From the NCBI RefSeq assembly GCF_900091705.1, contig NZ_LT594785.1, positions 1,782,985-1,846,984 of the forward strand: a stretch of DNA of 64,000 nucleotides, read 5' to 3'. The notes under the pieces were generated by a model, which saw only the letters and a list, made by a program, of their open reading frames with translations, made no database searches and was not told the origin of the DNA. This document shows, piece after piece, positions 36,491-46,120 of this stretch (within the stretch, counting starts at the first letter, position 1; each line of letters starts with the position of its first letter). The position numbers and the translations under genes were made by a program. Origin of the DNA: Clostridium mediterraneense. Its GTDB lineage: Bacteria; Bacillota; Clostridia; Clostridiales; Clostridiaceae.

Positions 36491-36519
36491 TTGATTTATA
36501 TTCTCATTAAATGTATAAT
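36491..36519 (+). promoter_or_regulatory. Promoter of the first anchored paralog
   Basis: TTGATT (36491-36496), a 17-base spacer and TATAAT (36514-36519), 59 bases before the ATG at 36579. Confidence 0.75.
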
Positions 36520-36578
36520 TTCCCTTGGTAAAAATACATATTATTAACTTTTTAAAAAAATATATAAGGAGAAAACAA

Positions 36579-37475
36579 ATGAAAAAATTATTTATAATAA
36601 TAGCACTATTAGCAGCTGCTGGTATTGGATACTTGTTTGCAACAAATTCTGGACATGGCTCTGTTAAAGCTAATGCAAGTGAAAATATATCTAGTAATAC
36701 TATAGGAAATAATTCTACTGGAGATGGTTCTACTAATAATACATCTACTCAAAATACTAGTGGAGAAAGTAATAATTCAAACTCAAATCAAAATATTAAT
36801 ACAGGAAGTAATAACTCTAGCTCCAATTCCTCATGTCAAAATTATGGACAACAATTTTCATATTATTATCCATTTAAAATGAATTATAGTAATGATCAAA
36901 GCGGTTTAGAAAAATATAATTCTATCTTAGAACCTTCTTTTAAAGGATTGTATGGACAATATCATAGTGTTCAAGTAAATATACTTAAAGGACATACTAT
37001 TCCAGGTCCATTTTCTACACCTGAAGCAATAGCAGTCACATATACAGCTACTTATATAACAAGTGACCATAAACTTGTACATACAGCTATAGAAGATATA
37101 ACTATTCCTACTCAAAATTCAGGTACACAACCATATCCAACTACTAGCACTACTGCTATTAATAGTGATTATAACTATGCACCTAGATATAATGAACCTG
37201 TTGGATATTCTTTAACTTTAAAAGGTATTTCTGGTGAAGGAAGCAATCATGAAGCTTTAAAAACTGCTTTAAATATACAATTTGATGGTACAGGAGATAA
37301 AGTAATAGCTACTGAGACAAGTGGAATAGAAGGTATGGAGCATTATGGTGCAATTTATAATTTAACTTATACTACACCTAGTGGTAAAACTGTAACAATA
37401 AAAGATGAAGCTATATGTGGTATAGTTAATCCAAATACAGGAGCTATTGTAGCTACTTATTCTAATTTAGATTAA
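36579..37475 (+). CDS. Membrane-anchored paralog 1 (short form, no SH3 domain)
   Basis: 298 residues from the ATG at 36579, with AAGGAG seven bases upstream. An earlier in-frame start at 36525 lies next to the promoter and would spoil the membrane leader. One hydrophobic helix (about 4-21) is followed by a Ser/Asn/Thr linker (about 25-88). Domain A (about 90-185) has F-Y-YPF-MNY, LEKYNSIL and YTATYIT. Domain B (about 200-298) has APRYNEPVGYSL, FDGTGDKV and YNLTYTTP. The two domains match the first and last parts of the next two plus-strand proteins. I do not recognise the family. It has its own promoter and terminator. Confidence 0.85.
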   Translation: MKKLFIIIALLAAAGIGYLFATNSGHGSVKANASENISSNTIGNNSTGDGSTNNTSTQNTSGESNNSNSNQNINTGSNNSSSNSSCQNYGQQFSYYYPFKMNYSNDQSGLEKYNSILEPSFKGLYGQYHSVQVNILKGHTIPGPFSTPEAIAVTYTATYITSDHKLVHTAIEDITIPTQNSGTQPYPTTSTTAINSDYNYAPRYNEPVGYSLTLKGISGEGSNHEALKTALNIQFDGTGDKVIATETSGIEGMEHYGAIYNLTYTTPSGKTVTIKDEAICGIVNPNTGAIVATYSNLD

Positions 37476-37587
37476 TAAAATAACTATAAAAATTATTAAT
37501 AAATTATTTTTATCTCAATAATATAAGTAATTAACATATTTAATAGTTACTCATTAAAACTTTTAAATTTATATAATACTAAATAAT

Positions 37588-37625
37588 AAAAAGGATTATC
37601 AACTTTAGATAGTCCTTTTTATTTT
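37588..37625 (+). terminator. Terminator after the first anchored paralog
   Basis: AAAAAGGATTATC pairs with GATAGTCCTTTTT (one weak pair), followed by T-rich sequence. Confidence 0.75.
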
Positions 37626-37947
37626 TAATATTCTTTTAAGGGTTTAAAACATTAGCTTTTTATCTTATTTAATTACTAATTCTATTTTCTATAAATTTAG
37701 TAATAAATAATTAAATTTAATAAAACTCTTTTACAAATTTAATACAACAAATTTAAACTTTTTTACATTTTAGATTATAAATATCTTTCAACTTTTATTA
37801 ATACAATAATAATTTTATATTTAATTTATTATTATATTATCTTCAATCCACTCCTTTTATTATTAATACTCTTAATAAACTTTTATTTATAATACTAATA
37901 TTTATATCAAAAGCTTTATTAAGGTAAAGAATATATTTTGACATAAA

Positions 37948-37976
37948 TTGCTACATAATCTCTTTAGATATATAAT
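37948..37976 (+). promoter_or_regulatory. Promoter of the two SH3-containing paralogs
   Basis: TTGCTA (37948-37953), a 17-base spacer and TATAAT (37971-37976), about 50 bases before the ATG at 38027. Confidence 0.65.
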
Positions 37977-38026
37977 CGCATTATCAAAGTGTACATTTTT
38001 AAAATTTGTAAATTAGGAGAAAATAT

Positions 38027-39478
38027 ATGAAAAAATTATTTATATTAGGAGTTTTAGTAGTAGCTGTTGCTGGTGGATATATTTTTGCTACAAATGCTGA
38101 AAAAGGTACAATAAAGGCGAATGCAGCTGAAAATACAAAAACTACTTCTACTACTTTACTAGCTAAACAAGAAAATAATAAAGAAACATCAAAACAAGTT
38201 AATAATACATCTGATAAAGATAATAATTTAGATAAATCTTCTGAAAATAAATATGGTACGGAGTTTTCTTATAAACTACCTTTCGAATTAAATTTTGTTG
38301 GTAGCCAAGCTAATTTAGAACATTATAGAAATATGATTACTCCTACTTTTAAAAAATTATATAGTAACGATTATAGTGTAGAAATTAATATTTATAGAAT
38401 TTATGTTAGCTGTGAAAACAAAAATCCTACTTTAACTGTTCTATATACAGCTAGTTATATAACTGATACTCATAAGATTGAAAGAACCGCTATAAAAGCT
38501 ATACCTATATCTGTGCCTGATCTTGCTGTTACACAATCAAATCCTGCACTACCTGAAACATGGGATTATACATCACAGCCTATAACAATAGATGGTACAG
38601 CTATTCCTACTAATACATCATATATAACTTTAGATGATGGAAGTAAAGCTTATTATGCTAATATGGTATTTAAAAACTTTAATACTCCTGTTATGTTCTA
38701 TAATTCAGAGGAAGATGCAAGACTTAATAATGATGGAATTAAAGTAAATAATGCTTATCTTATAGTAACAAATATAAATAAAACCTATGCAGAAGTATAT
38801 GATAAATCTACAGGTGAAATTGGATTTATAAACTTAAAGGATAATCCACTTATTAGTCTTGATACTCAGACACCTAATAATAAAATTAGAAAGCCTTTAA
38901 ACTCAACTCCTCTTCAAGGCATATATAATTCAACTTCATTTTTAGTAGTTGATTATAAATGTAAGGTAAAAAATAAATATCAAATAGTAGATTTAAGAAA
39001 GTATCCTACTATAAGATCTGGAGTTCAAGCTACTATACAAGGTGGTACTAATATGATTGTTATAGAACAAGGTAATACTTGGAGTCTTGTAGCAGATGGA
39101 AATACTTTAGGCTGGATTCCTAATAAATATATTTTAGATGAAGGTGCTGCTGATGAAATAAATACTATGGATATTGCACCTAGATATACTAATCCAGTAG
39201 GATATTCATTAAATATAGATACTAACACTAAATATAATCAAGATGAGGTTCCTTATTCAATACTTATACATGCATTAAATGTAGAATTTGATAGAACTGG
39301 AGATAAAGTAACAGTATCAAACTTAGATCCTTTAATTGGAATGGGTCATATTGGAATGGCTTATAACTTAACTTATACTACACCTGAAGGAAAAACTGTA
39401 ACTAAAAATAATATTGAAATAGCTGGAGGAACTAATTCAGTAACAGGTGGAGAAACTAATTATTATTCACAATCATAA
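38027..39478 (+). CDS. Membrane-anchored paralog 2 with inserted SH3-like domain
   Basis: 483 residues, with AGGAG before the ATG at 38027. A membrane helix (about 3-21) is followed by a Lys/Asn/Thr linker (about 25-75). Domain A (about 78-170) matches paralog 1 (FSYKLPFELNF, TFKKLYSNDYSVEI, YTASYIT). A middle region with PALPETWDYTS and DGSKAYYANMVF follows. An SH3b-like domain (about 320-372) has KYPTIRSG, GNTWSLVADGNTLGWIP and NKYI. Domain B (about 384-483) again matches (APRYTNPVGYSL, YNLTYTTPEGKTV). SH3b domains in this setting usually bind cell wall. It lies 36 bases before paralog 3, probably as one operon. Function is unknown. Confidence 0.85.
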   Translation: MKKLFILGVLVVAVAGGYIFATNAEKGTIKANAAENTKTTSTTLLAKQENNKETSKQVNNTSDKDNNLDKSSENKYGTEFSYKLPFELNFVGSQANLEHYRNMITPTFKKLYSNDYSVEINIYRIYVSCENKNPTLTVLYTASYITDTHKIERTAIKAIPISVPDLAVTQSNPALPETWDYTSQPITIDGTAIPTNTSYITLDDGSKAYYANMVFKNFNTPVMFYNSEEDARLNNDGIKVNNAYLIVTNINKTYAEVYDKSTGEIGFINLKDNPLISLDTQTPNNKIRKPLNSTPLQGIYNSTSFLVVDYKCKVKNKYQIVDLRKYPTIRSGVQATIQGGTNMIVIEQGNTWSLVADGNTLGWIPNKYILDEGAADEINTMDIAPRYTNPVGYSLNIDTNTKYNQDEVPYSILIHALNVEFDRTGDKVTVSNLDPLIGMGHIGMAYNLTYTTPEGKTVTKNNIEIAGGTNSVTGGETNYYSQS

Positions 39479-39514
39479 TATTCTAATTACTTTTTAAAGT
39501 TGGGGGAAAAACTT

Positions 39515-41053
39515 ATGAAAAAATTAATTTTAATTGGAATTTTAGTGTTAGCAGTTGGAGCTGGATATGCTATAGCTTCAAATTTAGCAAAAGAAGCTGT
39601 AAATGTCTATACATCTGAAAATGCTCAAGCAACATCTGCTATTTTACAACCTGAAATAACTAAACCTAAAATAAATGAAACTACGCAGAAAATTAATAGT
39701 ACTAATAATGAAACTAATGATAGTATTAATAAAAATAGTAACACTACTCAAGATAAAAACCCTACTAATAATAGTGTTCTTATTTCTAAGCAAGATACTT
39801 CTAATACTAATAATTCTTCAAAGGATAAATATAGTGAACAATTTGCTTATAAACTACCTTTTAAAATAAACTTTACTAATAATCAAGCTGATTTAGAAAG
39901 ATATAGTTCTATGATTACACCTACATTTAAAAAATTATATAGTAATGATTATAGTGTACAAATTAATATTCATAGAATTTATGTTAGTTATCAAAATGGA
40001 AAATCTACATTAACTGTTATGTATACAGCTAGTTATATAACAAATAAACATGTTCTTGAAAGTACTGCTGTAAAAGCTATAGCTATACCAGTTTCTGGTC
40101 TTGCTATTACACAATCAAATCCTGCACTTCCTGAAACATGGGATTATACATCAGAGCCTATAACAATAGATGACTCAACTATTCCAGCTCAAACATCATA
40201 TATAACTTTACCTGATGGAAGTAAAGCTTATTATGCTAATATGGTATTTAAGAATTTTAATACTCCTACTATGTTTTATACTTCAGAAGAGGATGCAAAA
40301 CTTAATGAAAATGGAACTAATATAAATAATTCTCATCTAAGAATTACTTGCATAAATAAAAACTTTGCTGAAGTTTATAATAACATCACAGATCAAATTG
40401 GTTTTGTTAACCTAAAAAATAATCCTGTTGTTAGTGGAGATTCTAATGAACCTACTAATATAAGAAAATCATTAGCTTCATTATCAGAAGGATTATATAA
40501 TTCAACATCATTCCAAGCACTTGATGCTAAATGTATTGGAAATAGTAAATATGAAAATTTAAAATTAAGAAATTATCCAACAATATTATCTAATATACAA
40601 GCTACTGTACCCACAGGAAGTAAAATGGTTATTCTACTTCAAGGAAACAACTGGAGTCTTGTTGCATATGGTAATACACTTGGCTGGATTCCTAATAAGT
40701 GTATACAGCCTGATGGACTAGCTGATAAATATAATTACCTGGTAGTTGATGTTGCTCCTAGATACACAAAGCCTGTTGGATATTCATTAACAGTAGAAAA
40801 TGATAAATATAAAGAAATGTGGTGCTCTAAAGTATTTGAACATGCACTAAATGTAGAATTTGATGGAACTGGAGATAAAGTAACAGTATCAAACCTAAAT
40901 CCTTTAGTTGGAATGTGCCATAATGGAATGGAATATAACTTAACTTATACTACACCTGAAGGACAAACTGTAACTAAAGATAATATAGCTATAACTGGTA
41001 CTTATCAACCATGTGCAAGTGGAGAAACTAATTATTATTCATCTAAATTCTAA
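39515..41053 (+). CDS. Membrane-anchored paralog 3 with inserted SH3-like domain
   Basis: 512 residues from the ATG at 39515, with GGGGG upstream. The in-frame TTG at 39500 overlaps that site, so I reject it. It has the same plan as paralog 2: membrane helix, a longer Asn/Thr/Lys linker (about 25-105), domain A, a middle region with PALPETWDYTS, an SH3b-like domain with GNNWSLVAYGNTLGWIP, and domain B with APRYTKPVGYSL. Long stretches of the gene are nearly identical to paralog 2 at the DNA level, so this is a fairly recent tandem duplication. The linkers and the ends differ most. It is anchored outside the membrane; function is unknown. Confidence 0.85.
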   Translation: MKKLILIGILVLAVGAGYAIASNLAKEAVNVYTSENAQATSAILQPEITKPKINETTQKINSTNNETNDSINKNSNTTQDKNPTNNSVLISKQDTSNTNNSSKDKYSEQFAYKLPFKINFTNNQADLERYSSMITPTFKKLYSNDYSVQINIHRIYVSYQNGKSTLTVMYTASYITNKHVLESTAVKAIAIPVSGLAITQSNPALPETWDYTSEPITIDDSTIPAQTSYITLPDGSKAYYANMVFKNFNTPTMFYTSEEDAKLNENGTNINNSHLRITCINKNFAEVYNNITDQIGFVNLKNNPVVSGDSNEPTNIRKSLASLSEGLYNSTSFQALDAKCIGNSKYENLKLRNYPTILSNIQATVPTGSKMVILLQGNNWSLVAYGNTLGWIPNKCIQPDGLADKYNYLVVDVAPRYTKPVGYSLTVENDKYKEMWCSKVFEHALNVEFDGTGDKVTVSNLNPLVGMCHNGMEYNLTYTTPEGQTVTKDNIAITGTYQPCASGETNYYSSKF

Positions 41054-41076
41054 AAATATATCTTAATATTTAAATT

Positions 41077-41157
41077 CTAATAAAATTTTATTAGGATTAA
41101 GATTTTATAATAAGAAAAAGAATCTAATCGGAAGCTTGTCCAATTAGATTCTTTTTT
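41077..41157. terminator. Terminators between paralog 3 and the kinase gene
   Basis: A palindrome CTAATAAAATTTTATTAG (41077-41094) is followed by a strong hairpin. AAAAAGAATCTAATCG (41115-41130) pairs with CAATTAGATTCTTTTT (41141-41156), flanked by A- and T-runs. The second works for both converging genes. Confidence 0.8.
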
Positions 41158-41200
41158 ATTATAATTTAATTTTACTAAGATATTATAACAATAAATAAAG

Positions 41201-42304
41201 CTAAATATATTTACTAACTATCTCATTCATCATATCAAAATTATTCTCTATATCTGAAACTAATTTTAATTGATTTCTTGTTCTATCTAAATTATGATTC
41301 TCACTTGTTACCTTAAAATATGTATCTCCATTTAAATAATCTGTTAAAAATCTCATAGCAAGCTCAATAGTTATTAATTTAGCCGAAAATGCTATATTTT
41401 CTATTTCATATTTATTTAATGTTTCCTTACTCTCTTCTAATAAGCCTCTTACAAAGTTTTCATATAACTTCATATCTAAACTTACCTTATCTAAATTAGT
41501 TTCATCTTCAGCTGCTGTACTACAACCTGATCTTATTGCATCACCAAAATCATATAATGATAAACCTGGCATAACAGTATCAAGATCTATAACACAAATT
41601 GCTTTACCTGTATTATCATCTATCATAATATTATTAATTTTCGTATCATTATGAGTAACCCTTAATGGAAGTTTTCCATCATATTGTAAGTTAACTAATC
41701 TACTTAACTCATCAGCCCTATCCATTATATATTTTATTTCTACTAAGGCTGTACTTACCCTACCAGCAATATCTTTCTCTATTGCTTCTTGAAAATCCAT
41801 ATATCTCTTTGGTGTATTATGAAAATCTTTTATAACTTCATAAAGATTCTCTACATTAAAATCTGAAAGCTGATTTTGGAACTTTCCTAAAGCTTTTCCT
41901 ACCTCATAAATATGATCTGGCTTTTCTACCTTCATATAAGTACTAGCATCTTCTATAAATAAAAATGCTCTCCAATACTCTCCAGAATCAGTTTTATAAT
42001 AATGTTTACCCTCTTTTGTCTTTACTAAATTTAAAGATTCCCTTAAAATATCTCCACCTGATAACTTTACTTTATCTGAAATATGTAAAGTTATCTTGCT
42101 CATATTATCCATAAGCTTGTCCGGTTTAGTAAAAACTTTATGATTTATCCTTTGAATAATATACTTTTTAATATTATCCTTATCTTTAAAACTAACAATG
42201 AATGTATCATTTATATTACCAACATGATGAGAATTTTCGCAAATAAATTCTCCATTAAAATTAAAAGAATCTATTATTTCTTTTATTAATAAATTTTTAT
42301 TCAT
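41201..42304 (-). CDS. N-acetylhexosamine 1-kinase-like phosphotransferase
   Basis: 367 residues, of the aminoglycoside/choline kinase fold. The catalytic loop is THNDTKINNIM (His218, Asp220). The metal-binding motif is VIDLDTVMPG (Asp240/Asp242), followed by LYDFGDAIR. These spellings and the length closely follow bifidobacterial NahK, which phosphorylates GlcNAc and GalNAc at C1. It would make GlcNAc-1-phosphate or GalNAc-1-phosphate for UDP-sugar synthesis. It is the last gene of the capsule run, so it may feed salvaged amino sugars, for example from the chitinase, into capsule precursors. That link is inferred. Confidence 0.75.
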   Translation of the reverse strand: MNKNLLIKEIIDSFNFNGEFICENSHHVGNINDTFIVSFKDKDNIKKYIIQRINHKVFTKPDKLMDNMSKITLHISDKVKLSGGDILRESLNLVKTKEGKHYYKTDSGEYWRAFLFIEDASTYMKVEKPDHIYEVGKALGKFQNQLSDFNVENLYEVIKDFHNTPKRYMDFQEAIEKDIAGRVSTALVEIKYIMDRADELSRLVNLQYDGKLPLRVTHNDTKINNIMIDDNTGKAICVIDLDTVMPGLSLYDFGDAIRSGCSTAAEDETNLDKVSLDMKLYENFVRGLLEESKETLNKYEIENIAFSAKLITIELAMRFLTDYLNGDTYFKVTSENHNLDRTRNQLKLVSDIENNFDMMNEIVSKYI

Positions 42305-42345
42305 TCTATGATCCTTTATATATAAATTATGAATCTAACCTCTGA

Positions 42346-42858
42346 TTAATTATATTTCTTATTTAAATAGAAGTGTTTTAAATATTTTTTTTCTTCATAA
42401 TGCTCCTTATCTCTATATTTTAAAATTCTAGCTGGATTCCCTCCAACAATAGCACAATATGGTACATCCCTTGTAACAACAGACCCCATACCAATTATAG
42501 CTCCCTCTGAAATTCTGACTCCAGGTAATATCGTAACTCGTCCACCAATCCAAACATTATCCTCTATTATCACCCCTAAATCTTTAACTTTACTATCATA
42601 TGGTATTGTATCAGCATTTTCATAATTATGATCAGCTGACCATATCATCACTTCTGGCCCAAAGATAACATTATTTCCTATTCTTACTTCTGACATTGCA
42701 TTTATTTTCATTCCATTATTTAAAAATACATAATTACCTAAATATAAATTAGATATATTATCAACACTTATTATTCCATTTATAATTATATTATTGCCTC
42801 TTTTTTTTATTTTTTTATTATATGAGTTATTTTTAATCTTATTAATTATACCTAACAT
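42346..42858 (-). CDS. Hexapeptide-repeat O-acetyltransferase of the capsule cluster
   Basis: 170 residues. The left-handed beta-helix repeats lie in about 35-150. Motifs WSADHNYE, WIGGRVTILPGV and IGMGSVVTRDVP are typical of the LacA/WcaF family. The conserved active-site His is in ADHN. It likely adds an acetyl group from acetyl-CoA to a capsule sugar in the cytoplasm. It follows the flippase gene by 13 bases on the same strand. Confidence 0.88.
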   Translation of the reverse strand: MLGIINKIKNNSYNKKIKKRGNNIIINGIISVDNISNLYLGNYVFLNNGMKINAMSEVRIGNNVIFGPEVMIWSADHNYENADTIPYDSKVKDLGVIIEDNVWIGGRVTILPGVRISEGAIIGMGSVVTRDVPYCAIVGGNPARILKYRDKEHYEEKKYLKHFYLNKKYN

Positions 42859-42871
42859 CTAAAACCAACTC

Positions 42872-44338
42872 CTAAAATCTAAATTTAATCCCCCTACTTT
42901 TAACTAGTAAAATTCCAATCACATATATTAAAACTATTAATATAGAATAAATTATTAATGCAATAACATCATTATTAATAACAATAATATTTTTGATAAA
43001 GATAAATGTAAAAATTGTAAATATTGAAACTAATAATATTTTAATATTTTCAATTATAATATATTTTTTATATATATTAAATTTATATATATTTTTAAAT
43101 TTAATTAATATCATACTAAATGATATTATAGTAGCTATTAAAGTTCCTATCACTACTCCATATATCCCCATATACTTAGATAAAATTATACTTATTACAA
43201 TATTTAACATACTTGTATAAATACTATTTTTAAATGGTGTATAGGTATCATCATTTATATAAAAATATTTATATATTAAATCTTTTATAGCACTTATAGG
43301 CATCAATAATGAATATATAATTAAACAAATGTACACTATATTTGTTGTAGTATTTGTAAATTCTCCTCTTTGATAAAGTATTTTAACCCCATATTTTCCA
43401 ACTAGTATTATTCCTATTGATACTAAACTTATTACCATATTTAAAAATATCATATAATCAAATATTTTACTGTAATTTTTTTTATTTATTATTTCATTCG
43501 ATAATTTAGGATATATAAATATCATTAAATTTCCTAATATTAAAGTCACTATCATTCCATTTAAACTATTAGAGTAATTTAATTGTGATATTACTCCATC
43601 CCCTAATTTGGATGCTATTACTGTATCTATACTTAATGATAATTGATATACGCTTGATCCAATTGCTATTGGTAAAAATGATTTTAACATTTTTTTCAAA
43701 ATATCAAATTCATATTTTATCTCTTTTATAAGCTTATATAAATATCTTCTTATTAAAATAAATTGTAATACCAAATTTACACTAGTAACTATTAAAACAA
43801 TATTTGCATAATACTTTATTGTTATCTTATCTTTAGAAAATAATAATATAACACTAATAAATAATGGAATTAAATTTAGAAACTTAGATATATTAAATTT
43901 CTCCTCACATTGTGTAATAGCATTGGTTACACCTAAAAATGTTTGTATAAAATGAGTTATTATTATTATACTGGATATATCTAATATAACCTTTATAAAA
44001 TAATGATTATCACCATTATAAAAAATACTAAGTATATCTCTTTTGAAAATTAATGTAAATAAGAAAATAATAAATGTAATAAAATATATGAATAAAATAA
44101 ATATATTTATATACTTTCTATTTTTTTTATTCATATAATTAGGAATTAATATAGTAGTAACTCCAAATGAAATAAATCCAAAAATCAACCCAATTATACT
44201 ATTAATGAAATTATATCCATCCATCTCTATACTTGTCCCAAAACTTGATGCAACAATTGATGTTTTTACTAAAGTAACTATTTGTGCTAAAACTGATAAC
44301 AAAATCATAATTACTAATCTAATATAATTTTTATTCAT
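42872..44338 (-). CDS. MurJ/MviN-type flippase of the capsule cluster
   Basis: 488 residues, about fourteen membrane helices. The N-terminus (VKTSIVASSFGTS...MDGYNF) and the segment GVTTILIPNYM match the MviN/MurJ branch of the MOP exporter superfamily. In this place it should flip the lipid-linked capsule repeat unit across the membrane (the Wzx role). A second lipid II flippase role is possible but less likely given its neighbours. It starts one base before the stop of the upstream pyruvyltransferase gene. Confidence 0.8.
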   Translation of the reverse strand: MNKNYIRLVIMILLSVLAQIVTLVKTSIVASSFGTSIEMDGYNFINSIIGLIFGFISFGVTTILIPNYMNKKNRKYINIFILFIYFITFIIFLFTLIFKRDILSIFYNGDNHYFIKVILDISSIIIITHFIQTFLGVTNAITQCEEKFNISKFLNLIPLFISVILLFSKDKITIKYYANIVLIVTSVNLVLQFILIRRYLYKLIKEIKYEFDILKKMLKSFLPIAIGSSVYQLSLSIDTVIASKLGDGVISQLNYSNSLNGMIVTLILGNLMIFIYPKLSNEIINKKNYSKIFDYMIFLNMVISLVSIGIILVGKYGVKILYQRGEFTNTTTNIVYICLIIYSLLMPISAIKDLIYKYFYINDDTYTPFKNSIYTSMLNIVISIILSKYMGIYGVVIGTLIATIISFSMILIKFKNIYKFNIYKKYIIIENIKILLVSIFTIFTFIFIKNIIVINNDVIALIIYSILIVLIYVIGILLVKSRGIKFRF

Positions 44339-44339
44339 T

Positions 44340-45413
44340 TTAAATACCTAATATTTCTTTAAAACTATAATCTATCTTTTCTTGAAATTCTTCTAAAGAA
44401 AAATTATTTATATTTTCTTCAGAAAAAGATTTCAACTTATCTGAAAATACAAATGGTATAACTTCACAATTATAATTTTGAGCTAAAATTAGAGCGTGCA
44501 TTCTAGCAGATATAACTTTACTTGCTACCGATACTATTTCTATAAATGAATCTAAGTCATTTGTATTTACTACATCGAATCTTAATCCATGTACTTCATT
44601 ACAATATTTTATAAATCTATATGCCTGATCTTTATCAGAATTAGTAGTATAACATATTTTTACCTCATAATTTTTATCATTATTTTCTCTTACTAGTCGT
44701 AACCATTCTTCCATAAATTCTTCTTCACCATCATATCTATTACAAATATTATTTATTATTGAATAATCCATTATTGATATTAAAATTAATTTTTTTTTGA
44801 TTAATCCTTCTTTTTTATTTATTTTATTAAAATAATATACTATATCTGGAGATAATTTTATTTCTTTTTTCAAGTTTAATTTTTCTAACTTTTCTTTACT
44901 ATTTTTATCTCTAACATAAATTTTATTAAATTTAGGTAATATTAACTTAAATATCATTTTATCTATAAATGAAATTTTATCCCCTATTCCCACTCCATAT
45001 AAATATACTTCTGATTTCAAGTATACTTTAGATATAATAAACCATAGTAATAATGATTGAACAAAATAACCATTTGAAAGTAATAATTGTCCTCCTCCAA
45101 TTATTACCTTATCATAACTTTCTTTTTTAACCTTACTATATATTGATTTATTATTTTTAAACCAAATGATAGTCTTTATAATTGGAAATATTTCTTTTAG
45201 TTTAGTTTTTATTAAATTTGCCTTATTCACTTTTAAATTATCTTTATCTTCATATTTATAATAACTACTAATATGAATTTTACTCTTCTTTGTATAGTCT
45301 ATACACTTTACATTATTCCCTTTTAAGCGTAAGTAAGTTGAAATACTTTCACCAATAGCTACATCCCCTAAATTATCAGATAAACATTCATTTATTACTA
45401 ATATATTTTTCAT
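44340..45413 (-). CDS. Polysaccharide pyruvyltransferase-family protein
   Basis: About 357 residues. I place the start at the ATG at 45413, which forms an ATGA overlap with the stop of the upstream gene. A start at 45428 would sit on the GGGG site itself. The N-terminal motif is NLGDVAIGES. GGGQLLLSNG and the late motif SARMHALILAQ are the family's marks. It transfers pyruvate from phosphoenolpyruvate to a sugar to form a ketal, giving a negatively charged capsule. Some members instead act as glycosyltransferases. Confidence 0.85.
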   Translation of the reverse strand: MKNILVINECLSDNLGDVAIGESISTYLRLKGNNVKCIDYTKKSKIHISSYYKYEDKDNLKVNKANLIKTKLKEIFPIIKTIIWFKNNKSIYSKVKKESYDKVIIGGGQLLLSNGYFVQSLLLWFIISKVYLKSEVYLYGVGIGDKISFIDKMIFKLILPKFNKIYVRDKNSKEKLEKLNLKKEIKLSPDIVYYFNKINKKEGLIKKKLILISIMDYSIINNICNRYDGEEEFMEEWLRLVRENNDKNYEVKICYTTNSDKDQAYRFIKYCNEVHGLRFDVVNTNDLDSFIEIVSVASKVISARMHALILAQNYNCEVIPFVFSDKLKSFSEENINNFSLEEFQEKIDYSFKEILGI

Positions 45414-46120
45414 ATTGATTTTATACATCCCCTTATTAATCTTTTCACTCCATAAGTAACTCTTCCTATAACTTTTTCTTTCTTAGGTACCCAAGAGCCC
45501 ATAAAATGATGAATTGTATATGTATTTTCAGTTATATTAATCTTCCCAGTTCGCCAATCCTTTGCACAAAAGTAATCAAAAGGATATATATGAATATTAT
45601 TATCTAACACCTGATATTTATTATTTAATTTTAAATTATAATTTTTTAATGTTATATCTGTTATTGTTCTAGTATTAGGAATATTATAAATACTACCATC
45701 ATCTAATTTAAATTCCTTATCATTATAAAAATCTAATAATATTTTTATCCATTCATTATTTTTACATGCTGCCATCATTCCAGTTGGAATAGAATACTCA
45801 TTTTCAAAACTAGTAAATGCTCTATGTTTTAAAAATCTATTTAATGGCTTGATTACTTCTACATCAGTATCCATATAAATTCCTCCATAATTATATAGAG
45901 CATATAATCTAACAAAATCAGTTACAAATGCATATTTTTTATTATTGTAAGCTTGATAAACAAATTCATTACATGTTATATCAAAATTTTCTTCATTCCA
46001 TATTTTTAACTCATAATCAGGCATAATCTCTTTCCAACTATTAATACACCTTAATGCTTCTTTTGGTATTTTATTACCTCCAAACCAGCAATAATGAATA
46101 ATTTTAGGTATTTGATTCAT
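45410..46120 (-). CDS. GT32-type capsule glycosyltransferase
   Basis: 236 residues. IPKIIHYCWFGG at the N-terminus, then FVTDFVRLYALYNYGGIY and the metal-binding DTD (Asp84, Asp86), are the standard marks of the OCH1/GT32-like family. It should transfer a sugar from a nucleotide-sugar donor to the growing repeat unit on the inner face of the membrane. It overlaps the polymerase gene by 17 bases and the pyruvyltransferase by four, so it is translationally coupled on both sides. Donor unknown. Confidence 0.87.
   Translation of the reverse strand: MNQIPKIIHYCWFGGNKIPKEALRCINSWKEIMPDYELKIWNEENFDITCNEFVYQAYNNKKYAFVTDFVRLYALYNYGGIYMDTDVEVIKPLNRFLKHRAFTSFENEYSIPTGMMAACKNNEWIKILLDFYNDKEFKLDDGSIYNIPNTRTITDITLKNYNLKLNNKYQVLDNNIHIYPFDYFCAKDWRTGKINITENTYTIHHFMGSWVPKKEKVIGRVTYGVKRLIRGCIKSI

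Larger units (their letters stand above)
36269..36578. other. 310-base divergent promoter region between hydE and the anchored protein
   Basis: No gene is seen. The left part holds the hydE promoter (minus strand) and the right part the promoter of the plus-strand anchored protein gene. The middle is plain AT-rich sequence. Confidence 0.7.
37476..38026. other. 551-base intergenic stretch with terminator and promoter only
   Basis: Very AT-rich, with no ORF that I can support. It contains the terminator of the first paralog (37588-37625) and the promoter of the next (37948-37976). The 320 bases between them hold nothing I recognise. Confidence 0.7.

Noticed and set aside
37938-37976. Perfect TTGACA upstream of TATAAT before paralog 2
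   Set aside because: The spacing is 27 bases, too long for sigma-A. TTGCTA with a 17-base spacer is the better -35.
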